Both the position numbers and the translations under genes were made by a program. The notes beneath the pieces are model-generated. The model searched no databases and was not told the DNA's origin. It saw nothing but the letters and a program-made list of their open reading frames with translations. From positions 1-64,000 of the forward strand of contig JAWQEG010003740.1 in assembly GCA_033782935.1 (NCBI GenBank): 64,000 nucleotides of DNA, written 5' to 3'. Within the stretch, counting starts at the first letter, position 1. Each line of letters starts with the position of its first letter. The DNA comes from Petrolisthes cinctipes (Eukaryota > Arthropoda > Malacostraca > Decapoda > Porcellanidae). This document shows positions 45,790 through 57,770 of this stretch, piece by piece.

Positions 45790-46320
45790 CTAAGAAAAAA
45801 AAAAAAATAATTATATACCATTTCCAAAACCTAAATACAAAATTAATTATATACAATTTCCAAAACCTAAATAAAAAGATAATTAATTATATACCAACAA
45901 CCTAACAACAAAAAATTAATTATATACAATTCCCAAAACCTAAATAAAAAGATAATTATATACCAACAACATAAGGACAAAAAATTTATTATAATGTAGT
46001 GTCATTTTAAATACTTATAACCTAAATAAAATAAAAATACTTATATATCAACACCCTAAACAAAAAATACATATACTGTATATGAAAAACCTAAATAAAA
46101 AAAAATTATATATCAACAACCTAAGGAAAAAAATTATATACCAACAACATAACGAAAAGAAATAATCTTATATTGTAGTGTCATTTTATATAGCAACAAT
46201 ATAAAAATTATAGTTGTGCGTTTTGACTATAGATGGAAAAAAAATTATATAATAGTGTGCTTTCATAATACAGTACAGCACCAAGGTTGTTAATACCAAC
46301 AACCTACAGCAAAGAAAGTT
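45790..46320 (-). repeat. degenerate array repeating an MCM3 acceptor
   Basis: Plus-strand units of CCAACAACCTAAG/C/T plus A-rich TTATATA sequence recur at least seven times (about 45783, 45894, 45963, 46050, 46115, 46140, 46300). On the minus strand these are CTTAG-GTTGTTGG, the acceptor and first bases of the exon at 45789. Units vary from 30 to 80 bp. Confidence 0.7.
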
Positions 46321-46327
46321 ATATTGT

Positions 46328-46380
46328 AGTGTTGTTGTTGATGTTCTCCCACAGACCCCTGGTACACTCAACCTGCCTCA
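46328..46380 (-). mobile_element. short (CAA)n-tailed retroelement end
   Basis: GTTGTTGTTGATGTTCTCCC then ACAGACCCCTGGTACACTC, matching the left 70 bp of the 23460 insertion with an internal deletion. Confidence 0.55.
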
Positions 46381-46535
46381 ACCTGACCACAGCCCTCACT
46401 CAAAGAAATCTATCAATAACAGATTCCAAGTGCCTGTTTAGACTGATTTTCTCCACACACACACACACACACAGTATAGCCTGAACGAACCAGTCTATGC
46501 AGGCCACTGAACAGGCTGGTCTGTGTGTCTATGGA

Positions 46536-46650
46536 CCCCTTTAGAGTGCCTCCATTCCTCCAGAGTATGCCAGGAAACACAACCAAACATAAATAATGGT
46601 GACATGAATAGTTTGGGGAATCAATCCCCCCCCCCCTCCCTCCCGGCACA
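46536..46650. mobile_element. TTAA foldback MITE, decayed copy
   Basis: CCATTCCTCCAGAGTATGCC, AGGAAACACAACCAAACATA and AATAGTTTGGGGAATCAATC are recognisable; the TTAA ends are lost. Confidence 0.6.
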
Positions 46651-46795
46651 TTTAAAATTTAAATAACAAACAAGTAAATATATATGTACAAAACTAAAGA
46701 AAATCAAATAAATGGTAATAATAACAATAAAAAAATAACAAAAACACAAATATAAAAAATAAAAATAAATAAATAAATGATAAAAATATCAATTA

Positions 46796-47023
<228 letters not shown>

Positions 47024-47169
47024 TTATCATACATTTACAATGCCTGTAGATTTAGAAAAGATATACAATAGATTTACAATACATTTACAGTATTTTTTAG
47101 AATAGATTTTACATAAAACTAGAATCAACTCAGAACAGATTTACAATAGATATACAATATCATCAACAA

Positions 47170-49570
47170 ATAAACTTACCACCAAGGACTAACTTACTCC
47201 ATTCAGCCTCAGCTTGGTTTCCAGGCCAACCACTTTGGCCTTCATCTTTCTCATACAACCATCTATAAAGACATTGAACACCCTTGCCTCAACCATACAC
47301 TAATTTCAAACTTTTCACTCAAATCCTCCTTTACCTGTACACATGCTTTTGCCTCACTATAAAAGGCCTCAAGCGCCTACCAACACTGTAAATCCTTAGC
47401 ACATCTGCCATAGCTCTCTTATTAACCCTATTCATATGTCTTTTCCTGGTGCTCTAGGTCCATAAAAGCAGTACACAGCTTCCTACCCTTTCCACTACAT
47501 TCTCCACTGTTGATTTTAATGCAAATATCTGGTCCACACATCCTCTACCCTTTCTGAACCCTCCCTGCTCCTCACTAACTTTATTCCCTGTTACTTCTAT
47601 CAGTCTTTCAGTAAGAACCTTCCCATACACCTTCCCCGGTACACTAAGAAGGCTTATTTCCATATAGCTACCACACTCATCCTTACTCCCCTTCCCTTTA
47701 TACAGAGGCACAATAATGGCTCTCCTCCAATCCTCTGGCACCTCTCCCTGCCTCAGAGCCAATGTGCTTATAAGTAACATCCACTCTACCACTTCCTCCC
47801 CCCCACACTTCAATATTTCTGCAGTTATCCCATCCACCATAGAGGTCTTGCTCATCTTCAACCTTCCTATTGCTTTCCTAACCTCTTCCCTCCCTATTTC
47901 TCCCTGTGTATCTGCGCCCGCGACATGCCCACGGGTGGAGGAGAATACCGTTAGGATTGAAAGCAGTTCATACCAGTTAACCAGACATAACATTCTTCAA
48001 ATTGTGTTGACTTGACAGCGTAGTAGGAACTTTCCGTGCTGAGCTCCTGATTGCTAGACTCCACCCTATAATTATTTCTATGTTATGCTCTATGCTACAA
48101 TAATCACCATATTGTCATCTTGTGTATAGAGAAAGGGCCAATATATATTTACTCATATTATTCTTATATAAGCCTGTATCCAACATGTATATACTTCAAA
48201 TATAACTTTAGCATTATCAATCCCACCGTTACAATCTCTCATGTACGGTGGTTGTGGTACATGAGTGAGGAGTGAGAGGGGAAAGGTGCAGTTAATGCCT
48301 TGCCCTCAGTGAGAGAGGTCTTCCTCTCTAGTACTTATACTTATGAGTGAGGAGTGAGAGGGGAAAGGTGCAGTTAATGCCTTGCCCTCAGTGAGAGAGG
48401 TCTTCCTCTCTAGTACTTATACATATTTTTGGCACGACAGGAATAAGGTGTCTCTTATAATCTGTAATCTTGTAACCTGATATACCTCGGTAAATAGAGA
48501 CAAGTCCAAGTTTTTACTCTAAACCTTGAGTAATTCCCCTTAGTTCCCCAGACAGACTACTGGTGGTAAATTGACACCAGCCCATGTAAGTAAGTGAGAG
48601 TCCAGCAGGCATTTCCACAGGTACACCAACACAACAGTGGACGACACCAGGGATACACCTGTACACCCTGTTGTCTACCACCTGCCTCTATCCCCATGCA
48701 TGTCACCACAGCCTCCCCTCCCTTCCCCTCATTCACCAAATGATCAAAATGCCTTTCCTACACTTCTTTCACTTCGACTCACAGTGACTCCATCCTCTCT
48801 CTTCATTCTCATGCTCCCTGACTTTCCTTCTCCCATTTCTCTTTCGACCTCCTTCCAGAATAATTTCTTGATCTCCTTAAACTTCTCACTCAGTTTCCTA
48901 CCCAACTCTTCATCTGCTCTCTTTATACTCTCACTCACCATTCTCATCACCTGTTTCTTACATACATTGTATTCCCTCTTCCACCTCTTTCTCTCCTCCT
49001 TTGACACATTCCTCTGCAGTGTTCTCGTATATGCCTTCCTCTTCTTCTCTATTGCATCTTTCACTTTACCACAGCCATTTTTTTCTGACGCTGCTGGTCG
49101 GACAATTTGTGCCACAATATGTCTGGTTCCAGCCTCTGTGTGAACGAGGCCTAATCCTCCTGCCACTCTCAAACTTCCTCAAACATCCATTCAGCTCCTC
49201 CCAGAATTCTCTCGTCCTCTTTCTTCCTGTGTTGCTCTTCTCATTCACTGTTGCACATACACAAAGATGCATACTTCACTAATCCAATCTTTCCTGTCAT
49301 CCACTACTCTTGTCCCACACGATCTATGTTCATCAACTTTCTTCCACATCATTGGTCCCTCCCTCTTCCTTTACATTTCTCATCCATGCCTAACCATATT
49401 GTGCCTCCTTCCATTCCCGACATAATCACACTCTCTCCTCCACTCCCCATTCTTTCACATGGGTCTCAGCGACACCCATCACATCCAATCCTCCATTCTT
49501 AAAACATTCAACTACCTCTCACCTTTTAGTATTATCCATCATCCCATTCACAATCATAGTCACCACTCTC
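47170..49570 (-). mobile_element. RTE-like LINE copy with endonuclease part, interrupted by an LTR
   Basis: On the minus strand from the right: endonuclease remnants (GLDVMGVAETHVKEWG near 49480; TREFWEELNGCLRKFESGRR near 49190), linker (KKRKAYTRTLQRNVSKEERK near 49000), RT (SKTSMVDGITAEILKCGGEE, IIVPLYKGKGSKDECGSYM, EEQGGFRKGRGCVDQIFALK near 47560). It is truncated at about 47170. There are several frameshifts. The RT and the linker are separated by the solo LTR-like element. It is in the same intron-side strand as MCM3. Confidence 0.8.
47907..48657. mobile_element. 751-bp solo LTR-like element
   Basis: It interrupts the LINE. It starts TGTATCTGCG and ends CAGGGATACA (TG...CA with TGTATC/GATACA inverted ends), flanked by the 4-bp duplication CCTG (47903-47906 and 48658-48661). 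The undisturbed LINE reads CCCTGTACATCCTGTC at 37070. Inside, an about 81-bp block (GTGAGGAGTGAGAGGGGAAA ... CTCTAGTACTTATA) is tandemly duplicated. There is a possible TATA element at TTATATAAGCC near 48175. No internal retrotransposon sequence follows, so a solo LTR is the simplest reading; orientation is undecided. Confidence 0.72.
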
Positions 49571-50030
49571 CTACAGGGAAGCCCAGACTCACCTCCCTAC
49601 CCACAGCCATGGTTGGTCACCCACTGATGGCTGGCAAGGCCAATGCAGCGCTCATTTCCCAAGGGACGCAGGCCATCAGCATTGTCAGAAGGGTTTACAA
49701 TCAGTGTTAAAAGAGGATAAAATTCTATAAAGAAATTTACAGCTTCTAAAACCGATATGTGCGGCAAGGTAATTCCAACCTCCCACACCACCTCCCTTTT
49801 TATAAAACATGATAAAAAGTGGAGGTGTGACCCGAGGTTGTCACGTGGAAACAGGGTAAGGCTTACCTAACCCATCCTGAGGTGATACTTTTCCCAATAC
49901 TGACAGCTAACTACTGAACAACAACATTCACCTTAACCTCATTGGTTACAATACTGCCACTGTGCAAAGCTATAAGTTGGGTCAGGTTAGGTTAGGTCAG
50001 GTCAGGATAAACAACAAAATGTTCACTTAC
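49571..50030. other. MCM3 intron, unclassified
   Basis: A moderately GC-rich stretch (49575-49710: ACCCACTGATGGCTGGCAAG) may be a fragment of an unrecognised element. The GGTTAG/GGTCAG run at 49980-50007 is a short degenerate repeat. Confidence 0.35.
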
Positions 50031-50171
50031 CATCATCATCTTTAGTTGGGTATATTGCTGATGAAGGGAAGGGGTCATATGAAGTCATGTCAGTATAACG
50101 TCATTCAAGGGTTTTCTTAGTGGCTGGACAATAGTGTACTGACCTCACCACCTTAGGTCTTACCAACGAAC
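50031..50171 (-). CDS. MCM3: MCM3 exon with an in-frame TGA
   Basis: Acceptor TTGTTGAACAG, donor ATG-GTAAGT. It encodes SLVRPKVVRSVHYCPATKKT then LE-stop-RYTDMTSYDPFPSSAIYPTKDDD. The stop (plus-strand 50101-50103) sits where MCM3 normally has Arg (ERRY); one transition, CGA to TGA, explains it. The rest is strongly conserved and both junctions are in phase. The options are a real null allele, a pseudogene, or an assembly error. Confidence 0.92.
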
Positions 50172-50344
50172 CTGTTCAACAATATAACATAAATTAACTA
50201 AAACATTAATAATAAGGCCTATTTCATATACTGTATCAATATATACATATAGTAAATACACACACACATACATACATACATACACCAGACCTTCATCTCC
50301 ACAAAGGAGGTAGCCCCGTCCAGTCACACAGACTCCAAACACAA

Positions 50345-50590
50345 ATGTCCAAACGTACAACTCCCCCTCCACACACACTCCATATCATAATACTCCAATC
50401 CCCATTGAAGGATACAACTCCCCCTCCACACACACTCCATATTACAATACTCCAATCCCCATTGAAGGATACAACTCCCCCTCCACACACACTCCATATT
50501 ACAATACTCCAATCCCCATTGAAGGATACAACTCCCCCTCCACACACACTCCATATTACAATACCCCAATCCCCATTGAAGGAGGGAGCA
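50345..50590. repeat. 57-bp minisatellite, four units
   Basis: ACAACTCCCCCTCCACACAC plus ACTCCATATTACAATACTCC and AATCCCCATTGAAGGAT, four near-identical copies. The frames on both strands are artefacts. Confidence 0.93.
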
Positions 50591-50631
50591 AACCCCACAG
50601 CAAAACTGCATCTCCTTGAGACTATAAGGGG

Positions 50632-51115
50632 TACAGTCTGCAAAAAAAAGTTTTGGAACCGGGGTACCCCTTTGACAGTGTGATGTAATGTTGGTACTCC
50701 TGACTGGGGAGTGTCATACCTCCTCCACCCTCCCAGTGCCCCAGGCCACTGTCCCTCAGTGGCTCATGGGCATTCAAGGAGGGATAACGTTGTTTCACCC
50801 AGTGCTATTATTTCTGGGTATTTCACGGTTATTTTTGTTCCAAAATATTCAAACACATTTCCTTATGTTTAATAATGAATAGTCAAATAGTAAGAGTTCT
50901 TGAACACTCAAAATTTAATTTAAAATCAGCTAAACTTTTGATAGAAAAAAGTTGTCACTGCCGCGGCCCGCACATTATAGGCCGGGGCGAAGACGATATT
51001 CATCCCAGATGACACGAGGCACCAGCTGCCCAGTCAGTGCAGTACTAACCCTACACTGCTTACCCAGGTTAAAATTAATGTAGGGGTGGTTCCAAAACTT
51101 TGTTTGCAGACTGTA
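50632..51115. mobile_element. 484-bp TA-flanked DNA element, family X copy 1
   Basis: Ends TACAGTCTGCAAAAAAAAGT plus TTTGGAACC and, inverted, TACAGTCTGCAAACAAAGTT plus TTGGAACC. Interior shared with 54040-54505: TCTGGGTATTTCACGGTTAT, GAATAGTxAAATAG, GCCCGCACATTATAGGCCGG. Confidence 0.85.
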
Positions 51116-51146
51116 CAGCTATGTTTGCATCCATAGTGTGTATATA

Positions 51147-52076
51147 TACACCTCGGTCTCATATAGAACGTGTTCGTATAGAACGAGCGACCAAAATATT
51201 AGCTTAAAATTATTTTACAAAACGATTGCATCCATATAGAACGGGTGGCGAAAATAAGTGAAGCAAATCCGAGGAGTTCTTATACAAAACGAGCGAAATC
51301 ATAATGAACGTGCCAGGAAATGATATCACTGGCGTCTGTACAGTGTGGGTGAGTGTGATAACGCCACTTCTCCTGCTCCTTCCCACTACCCAGTGTTGCC
51401 AGGTGCAAGGAAATTTCTGTTTTAGGGAATATTGAAATCCACACGGGGAAATTATATAAAGATTGTTCAAAAGTAAACAGGGAAAGTCTTACCAAAAGAA
51501 ATACCAAAAAGACCGTCAATGTTCAAGAGTAAACAGGGAATTATTGAGGCATAAAGGGAAATTCTAAAGTTGAAGTTAGGGAAATTTCGTGTTTGACTCG
51601 CTCGTTTTTAGTTATTACGAGTTAACCACCAGCTTCAACACTCAGTCATGCCAGGTGGTGCATTTACAAAACGGAAGGCCATTTCCTTCGATATAAAGAA
51701 GGAAGTTATTTCTCGGAAAGAGAAAGGAGAAGGAAACACCAGCGTATGGTTAATAAAAGAAAACAAACGATGATCACGCACTATCCCCCCCCCCCCTACC
51801 ACCTCCACGGATGCCGCCGACTTGTCTCTGTCACATGAGTCACCTGCCAAAACCTTAATACGAATTGTAAAATGCAGTTTATATACATCCCTGTACAGTA
51901 GGATTAAGGCAAGAAACACCTTGAAAAGTATTTTATGTTAATTTCAGGGACAATTTTGGTGATTGATCGACCAAATGTGATTTTCCCCATAGGTTACATG
52001 TATCACATAGAACGATTTCACATAGAACGACGTCTTCTATCGACCTATTGGACATTCTATACGAGACCGAGGTGTA
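51147..52076 (+). mobile_element. pogo/Tigger-like element, 930 bp
   Basis: Ends TACACCTCGGTCTCATATAG and, inverted, TACACCTCGGTCTCGTATAG, TA at the edges. It lies 31 bp from the previous element and directly beside a long (AT)n. It contains a decayed transposase start (next entry). Confidence 0.82.
51648..51773 (+). pseudogene. Tigger-type transposase N-terminus, 41 codons
   Basis: The ATG frame reads KRKAISFDIKKEVISRKEKG, the helix-turn-helix start typical of pogo/Tigger transposases and CENP-B-like proteins, and stops at TGA 51771-51773. The DDE catalytic domain is absent, so the element is a deletion derivative that cannot move itself. Confidence 0.7.
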
Positions 52077-52078
52077 TA

Positions 52079-52530
<452 letters not shown>

Positions 52531-53599
52531 AATAAAACTATAGAAAAAATCTATTAAAATAACAATGGTACAATATATGGTACTTAGGCCCCATGCATTC
52601 CTGAATGTGTGTTTAACACTGTATTGTACACACACTGTTTTCAACCATACCATTACCATGTGTGTTGTGACTAGTGATCATTCCATGTGTAGTTAACCAG
52701 GAGTTGTTATGTTAACACAAAGTTCATCTCATCATTGGTTAGTGTTAGTTAATAATGCAACACACTGCCTTCATAACATAGTGGTAACTACTGTGTGTAT
52801 ATGTGTGTGTATGTTACAGTCAGACTGTGAAACTAATTATTTCATGAAACGTCTAAATACTTAAGTCATCATTACGTTGATGTCAAAATGAATATTTTTG
52901 AATGTATGTCATATTTTGTGGTATATCCTGTTATGGTACATACTGTGACAGTATTTTTATAAAGGATATTTTATAATATAGTTTTATTTTCATTGTACTA
53001 GGCTTAAACAAATAGGTATTTCATGTAATGAATTGACCAAATACAGTATTCAGTCACTTCATGAAAAGACTAAAGCTTTTACACATTTCGTGAAATGACT
53101 GAGCATATCAGTCATTCCACAGAAAAACTCAAGTGTTCAGACATTTCACGAATATGACTATTGTTGTGGCAAACGAGTCTGACCCTTTTATTATCATACC
53201 CTGGCAACACTACATGTATACACAGCGCCCGAATTAATGCATTATTGATATGGTATAGTGTAAATAAGAATTAACAACATAATTGCTATTCAAACAGCCA
53301 ATTATACTGTCAGTAATGAAGAATACCATCGACTACAGTTGATTTTGAGTATGAGATAACTCATACTACTGTATTTGAATTATTATTTATGAAATATATG
53401 AGGAACTTAGTGCTGTGATGATTGTATCGACTCACGACTTCATCATTATATTCAGCTTATGTAGGCAGAATGTGGATAATTCTCCGTTTATTTAGTTTAC
53501 AAAAAGAAACAGGATCTAACACTTGGTGAAAAAAAAAAGGACATGTGATATTTATATAATTATGGTATTTCTATGGTAATTATATTAGAGTCTACTCAC
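52531..53599. other. MCM3 intron with a repeated TTTCATGAAA motif
   Basis: Between 52845 and 53160 the motif ATTTCATGAAA / CATTTCGTGAAATGACT recurs five or more times in both orientations at about 40-100 bp spacing, partly as GTCATTCCAC. No gene seen and no termini recognised. Confidence 0.4.
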
Positions 53600-53808
53600 A
53601 CTTGGTAACAATGCCTTCTACACACACCAGATTACCAAGGTGTCTGGCATTGAGTGTTCTTGGTGACACATGTTTACTCCCAAAGCTTCTTTCAAAACCA
53701 ACAAACAGTTCCTCTTGTGTCTTGGCATAGTTAGTGTCCACGGATGAAACGTATTCCTTCAGGGCTCGGTGAAAGGCTGGAAGCTCTTCATGTGCTGCAT
53801 TTAGAAGC
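53600..53808 (-). CDS. MCM3: MCM3 exon: N-terminal domain A/B
   Basis: Acceptor TTTCAATTGTTCCAG, donor AGT-GTGAGT. It encodes [60 protein letters not shown] and [20 protein letters not shown] and V.VEGIVTKC are MCM3 signatures. It joins GG-G (Gly) to the previous exon and T-GT (Cys) to the next. Confidence 0.97.
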
Positions 53809-54039
53809 CTGGAACAATTGAAAAGAAAAAATAACATATACTGTATAATATTCCTTTGAAAGCCACATTTAAAAAGTGACATGTATTCCTTTAGGGCTCG
53901 GTGAAAGGCTACAAGAATTCAAGAAGTTACATATATTCCTTTGAAAGACACATTACAAAAGTTACGTATATTCCTTTGTAAGCTGCATTTAGAAGCATGC
54001 AAGAAAAAAATTAAAAGTTACATTTATTCCTTTGTAAGG

Positions 54040-54505
54040 TACAGTCGGCAAAAAAAGTTTAGTTACCATCCTTTTAACAGTGTGATGTAATGATGGTAGG
54101 CCTGGTGTGACGCGAGTGTCTTATATATATACCTCCGTCACCCTCAGTGCTCCTCAGTGTCTATTGGGCAGGGGAGTAGGAATGACGTTCTTTACCCAGT
54201 GCTACTTTTTCTGGGTATTTCACGGTTATTCTTGTTCTAAAATATTCACACACATTTCTTTATGTTTAATAATGAATAGTTAAATAGCAAGAGTTCTTGA
54301 ACACTCAAAATTTAATTTGAAATCAGCTAGCTAAACTATTGATATAAAAAAGTTTTCACTGACGCAGCCCGTGTATTATAGGCCGGGTGAAGACAATACC
54401 AGTCTCGGATGACGAGGCAACACCTGCCCAGTAGGCCGAGTACCAATCTTACCAAGGTTATAATTAACGTAGGGGTGGTAACGAAACTTTTTTTTGCCGA
54501 CTATA
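54040..54505. mobile_element. 466-bp TA-flanked DNA element, family X copy 2
   Basis: TACAGTCGGCAAAAAAAGTT ... AACTTTTTTTTGCCGACTAT; collinear with 50632-51115 (TCTGGGTATTTCACGGTTAT, GCCCGTGTATTATAGGCCGG). Confidence 0.85.
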
Positions 54506-54812
54506 CATTAAAAAAAGTTACATACTGTATATATTCCTTAAAAAAAAAAAAAAAAAAAAAAAACTTGTAAGCCACATTTAAAAGGTGACGCGCAATCCTT
54601 CAGAGCTTGGTGAAAGGCTGGAAGCTCCTCATATGCTGCATTTAGAAGATTGTAAGAAAAGAATTAAAAGTTACATATATTCCTTTGTAAGCTGCATTAA
54701 TAAAAGTTACATATATAATCCTTCATAAAAGAAATTACATAAGTTGCTTTTTAAGCCATATTTAAAAAGTGATGCCTATTCCTTCAGGGCTTGGTGAAAG
54801 GCCGGAAGCTCC

Positions 54813-55528
54813 TATAGTCAACCTCACAGGTTAAGGCCGGTCTGGCTGGGTCGCCAGGCAGTTAGGAATTTCTGGTGTGCTGCCACGTCTGTTGCTGACC
54901 ACTAAGAGGCCTACAAATCTCTCTCTCTTTCTCCTGTTACTAAGTGTTAAATGAATAGGTTAAACTTACTCAGTTATATAATAAAGTAATTTACATTTAT
55001 ACGTGACAATGTTTTTGCTGGAAAATCAATTACTGAGTTTATTTTTCATCAAGTTTGGCAACACACCATATGCTGCATTGCCAGTTGTGCCCTGAGTACA
55101 GTGACACGTGGAGTCGCTGACCTCACCCCAGATTTGTTAATCCCCACATATGTCATTCATTCCTCGTTCGTCAGCCACCATGGACACATCTCTTCCCGCG
55201 TCTCGTTGCTCCCGTCTACACAGCCGAGAGAAGGAAATGATTTACAATGTAAATCAATACTTTCTGGAGGAGAAGGCAAATGGAGGAATACTATTGACAA
55301 CCAAGGTACTCAGAGTGAAAAAGGTGTGCAGTGATGGGAGTGGAGAGCAGGAGGACCTGGGTTAATTAGGGGTGAGGTGGGATATGGTGTGGTGCATGGC
55401 GCGTTTGACATGTCAAGCTATTTATAGGCCTCCTCTTGGTTGTCAACGAAAGAAGTGGCAACACAGTGGAAATTCCTAGCGGACTGGCGACCCAGCCTGA
55501 CCAGCCTTAACCTGTGAGGTTGACTATA
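54813..55528 (+). mobile_element. 716-bp TA-flanked DNA transposon derivative
   Basis: Ends TATAGTCAACCTCACAGGTT and, inverted, the same 20 bases, extending to about 45 bp (CTGGCGACCCAGCC). A plus-strand frame near 55150-55365 reads SREKEMIYNVNQYFLEEKAN, resembling the N-terminal HTH region of mariner-type transposases common in arthropod genomes. The catalytic part is deleted. Confidence 0.8.
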
Positions 55529-55614
55529 GTACGGTGTGTTTAAAAACCTGTAAAAAAAAAGAAATGAAAAGATAACATATATTCCTAAATAGTCTTATAT
55601 ATATTCCTTTGTAA

Positions 55615-56120
55615 AGGCGATGTCACACTAGCACTTTTCCCTCAATTTATTGCATCAATTTTCAGAAAATCGTTGAAGTTGTGACTGCATCCAGTCACAC
55701 ACACACAGCGTTCGTCAACTCAGACAGAAGGTTATATGTAAACATACAGCCCGCTTCAGTCCATTTTTCATGTAATTATCAAATCTGGGATCCCACAGAC
55801 AACGATAATTTCTTATAGCTTCAATTAGGGCATCTTCTGACACCCATGTCCAATGTACAGGAGAGCTCATGGCCATGGTTTGAGGTGTGGCAAATCCTAC
55901 GACCATAGTGGAGCACAATGCTTCCATAGGCCTCAAAGAAGAATGGCCAAAATGTAAACAAACATGTGAGGTACAAGTGGGTGTTCTTCATCGTCAACTT
56001 GGTCCTTGAAGACGGTCTGTCAGCAACTCCACAAGTTGACAACAGAATCAGACGCAACTAGCAAAAATCCACGGAAATCGTCTCAATTGACAGAAAAAGT
56101 GCTACTGTGACATCGGCTTA
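55615..56120 (-). mobile_element. Harbinger-like element with MADF-like ORF
   Basis: Left end AGGCGATGTCACACTAGCAC, inverted right end AGCCGATGTCACAGTAGCAC, flanked by TAA on both sides (55612-55614, 56121-56123). A minus-strand frame contains ALIEAIRNYRCLWDPRFDNY, the signature of a MADF/Myb-like domain (L...V...LWD) found in Harbinger accessory proteins. It is a deletion derivative of about 506 bp. Confidence 0.78.
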
Positions 56121-56175
56121 AGCCACATTTAAAAAGTAACACGTATTCCTTCAGGGCTCGGTGACTGGCTGGAAG

Positions 56176-57300
56176 CACCTATTCTAGACTGATGAGCCCT
56201 ACTCCATGTCCATGTCTCTGATGCATATGTCAGTGTTGGCAGGATTATACTGTTTCTTAGTCCCCTTTTCACTTCCATACTCACACTGCTACCCTTCATA
56301 ATCCTCCCCAGTTAATTTATGACCTGTCTACCCTTCACTGCTCTCTCCCTAATTTTCCTTCCATACTCCCATGTTTACACAGAACTGTTCCCAAGTACTT
56401 ATACTACTTCACTTCCTATATCATCTCACCCTCTAGAGTTTTTTTCAAATTTAGTTGTAGTTAGTAATCCCACTTTGTAAGGTGTGGCAAAGTCAATCAC
56501 TTCAGTTTCTGCCCTCTCAAACACCATCACCTTACTTTTACCAACATTCACCTTCAGTTTCCTTTGTTTACACACAGACTGAAACTAATCCACTACCCTC
56601 TGTAACTCCCTTTCACTCTCAACCATCAACACAGTGTATTTAAGCTTGGCACCAATGACCAATTAACACCATTCAATGTCAGCTTTGCCCGCAGGCCATC
56701 CATTTTGGTCTTCAACTCCTTCATACAACCATCTATAGTATATATATATTGAACAGCCATGGTGACATAACATACCTGTCTCAACTCAACACTAATATAA
56801 AAATTCTCACTTACTGTAGATTACCCTCTACCCATACACATGCTTTTGCCTCTGCATAAAAGGCCTCAATGCCTTACAGCAAACACTCCCCCAACACCGT
56901 AAATCCTCAACACTTCTGTCATAGCTTTCCTATCAACCCTATTGTATGCCTTCTACAAGTCCACGAAGGCAACATACAACTTCCTACCCTTCCCAATATA
57001 TTTCTCCACTGTTGATTTTAATGCAAATTCTGTATCTGGTCCACACATCCTCTACCCTTTCTGGACCCTTCCTGCTCCTCACTAACTTTATTCCCTGTTA
57101 CATCAACCAGTCTTACAGTAAGGACCTTCCCCGGTACACTAAGGAGGCTTATTTCCCTATCTTATAGCTACCACACTCATCCTTACTCCCCTTCCCCTTA
57201 TACAGAAGCACAATTATGGCTCTCCTCCAATCCTCTGGCACCTCTCCCTGTTTCCAAGCCAATGTGCATGTACTGTAAGGAACATCCACTCCACCACTAA
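56176..57300 (-). mobile_element. RTE-like LINE fragment (RT region)
   Basis: The plus-strand text is the same as 35850-36960 (TATTCTAGACTGATGAGCCC, TTCCCAATATATTTCTCCAC, CTCCAATCCTCTGGCACCTC), so the minus strand carries the RT core. Many indels break the frame. It is inserted in the MCM3 intron just beyond the exon duplications. Confidence 0.8.
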
Positions 57301-57770
57301 AGTCGGGATGAACTTAGAATCTCAAAAGGCCACGCCCCCTTTGCCGTCAGTGCTGTGGATAGCGGAACATGTTCTATAGTCTATTTCATCTCATCTGACA
57401 ACGACTATATGTAAAATGGCAACATTGCATTGCCAGCTTGTGATTGGCTGAACAAACATTGTCCTTAACCCTTGACTAGTTGATATAAACATTAACTTCA
57501 TTGTATGATCCTGAGATGCAAAGAAAATTCTCATTTGTTATTTCATATATGCAAATCATGTCCATCTGTTGCATTGACCATATAAACAGATACAAGAATG
57601 AAAAATTCAAATCCAAGTCGACAATCTGTAAACGTAAACGAACACAATATTCCAGTCAATTTTGTTTCTCTCAGTTTTACTTAGATAAATAGATATCTGT
57701 CTTCATAGGCATTCTTAAAAAGGTATTTTAATATTTATTGAATTAAAATGGCATGAGAATTGTTATAATA
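57301..57770. other. MCM3 intron, no element resolved
   Basis: Unique-looking AT-rich sequence. The 63-residue plus frame has no recognisable domain. Confidence 0.4.

Larger units (their letters stand above)
53880..56175 (-). repeat. degenerate duplications of the 5' part of the MCM3 exon at 53.6-53.8 kb
   Basis: Fragments of the exon's first 70 bp plus acceptor flank recur near 53885, 53970, 54594, 54778 and 56148 (plus strand TATTCCTTCAGGGCTTGGTG, GAAAGGCTGGAAGCTCCTCA, ATGCTGCATTTAGAAG). They are joined by AAAGTTACATATATTCCTTT links. They are pseudo-exonic and diverged. Three DNA transposons have inserted among them. Confidence 0.85.
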
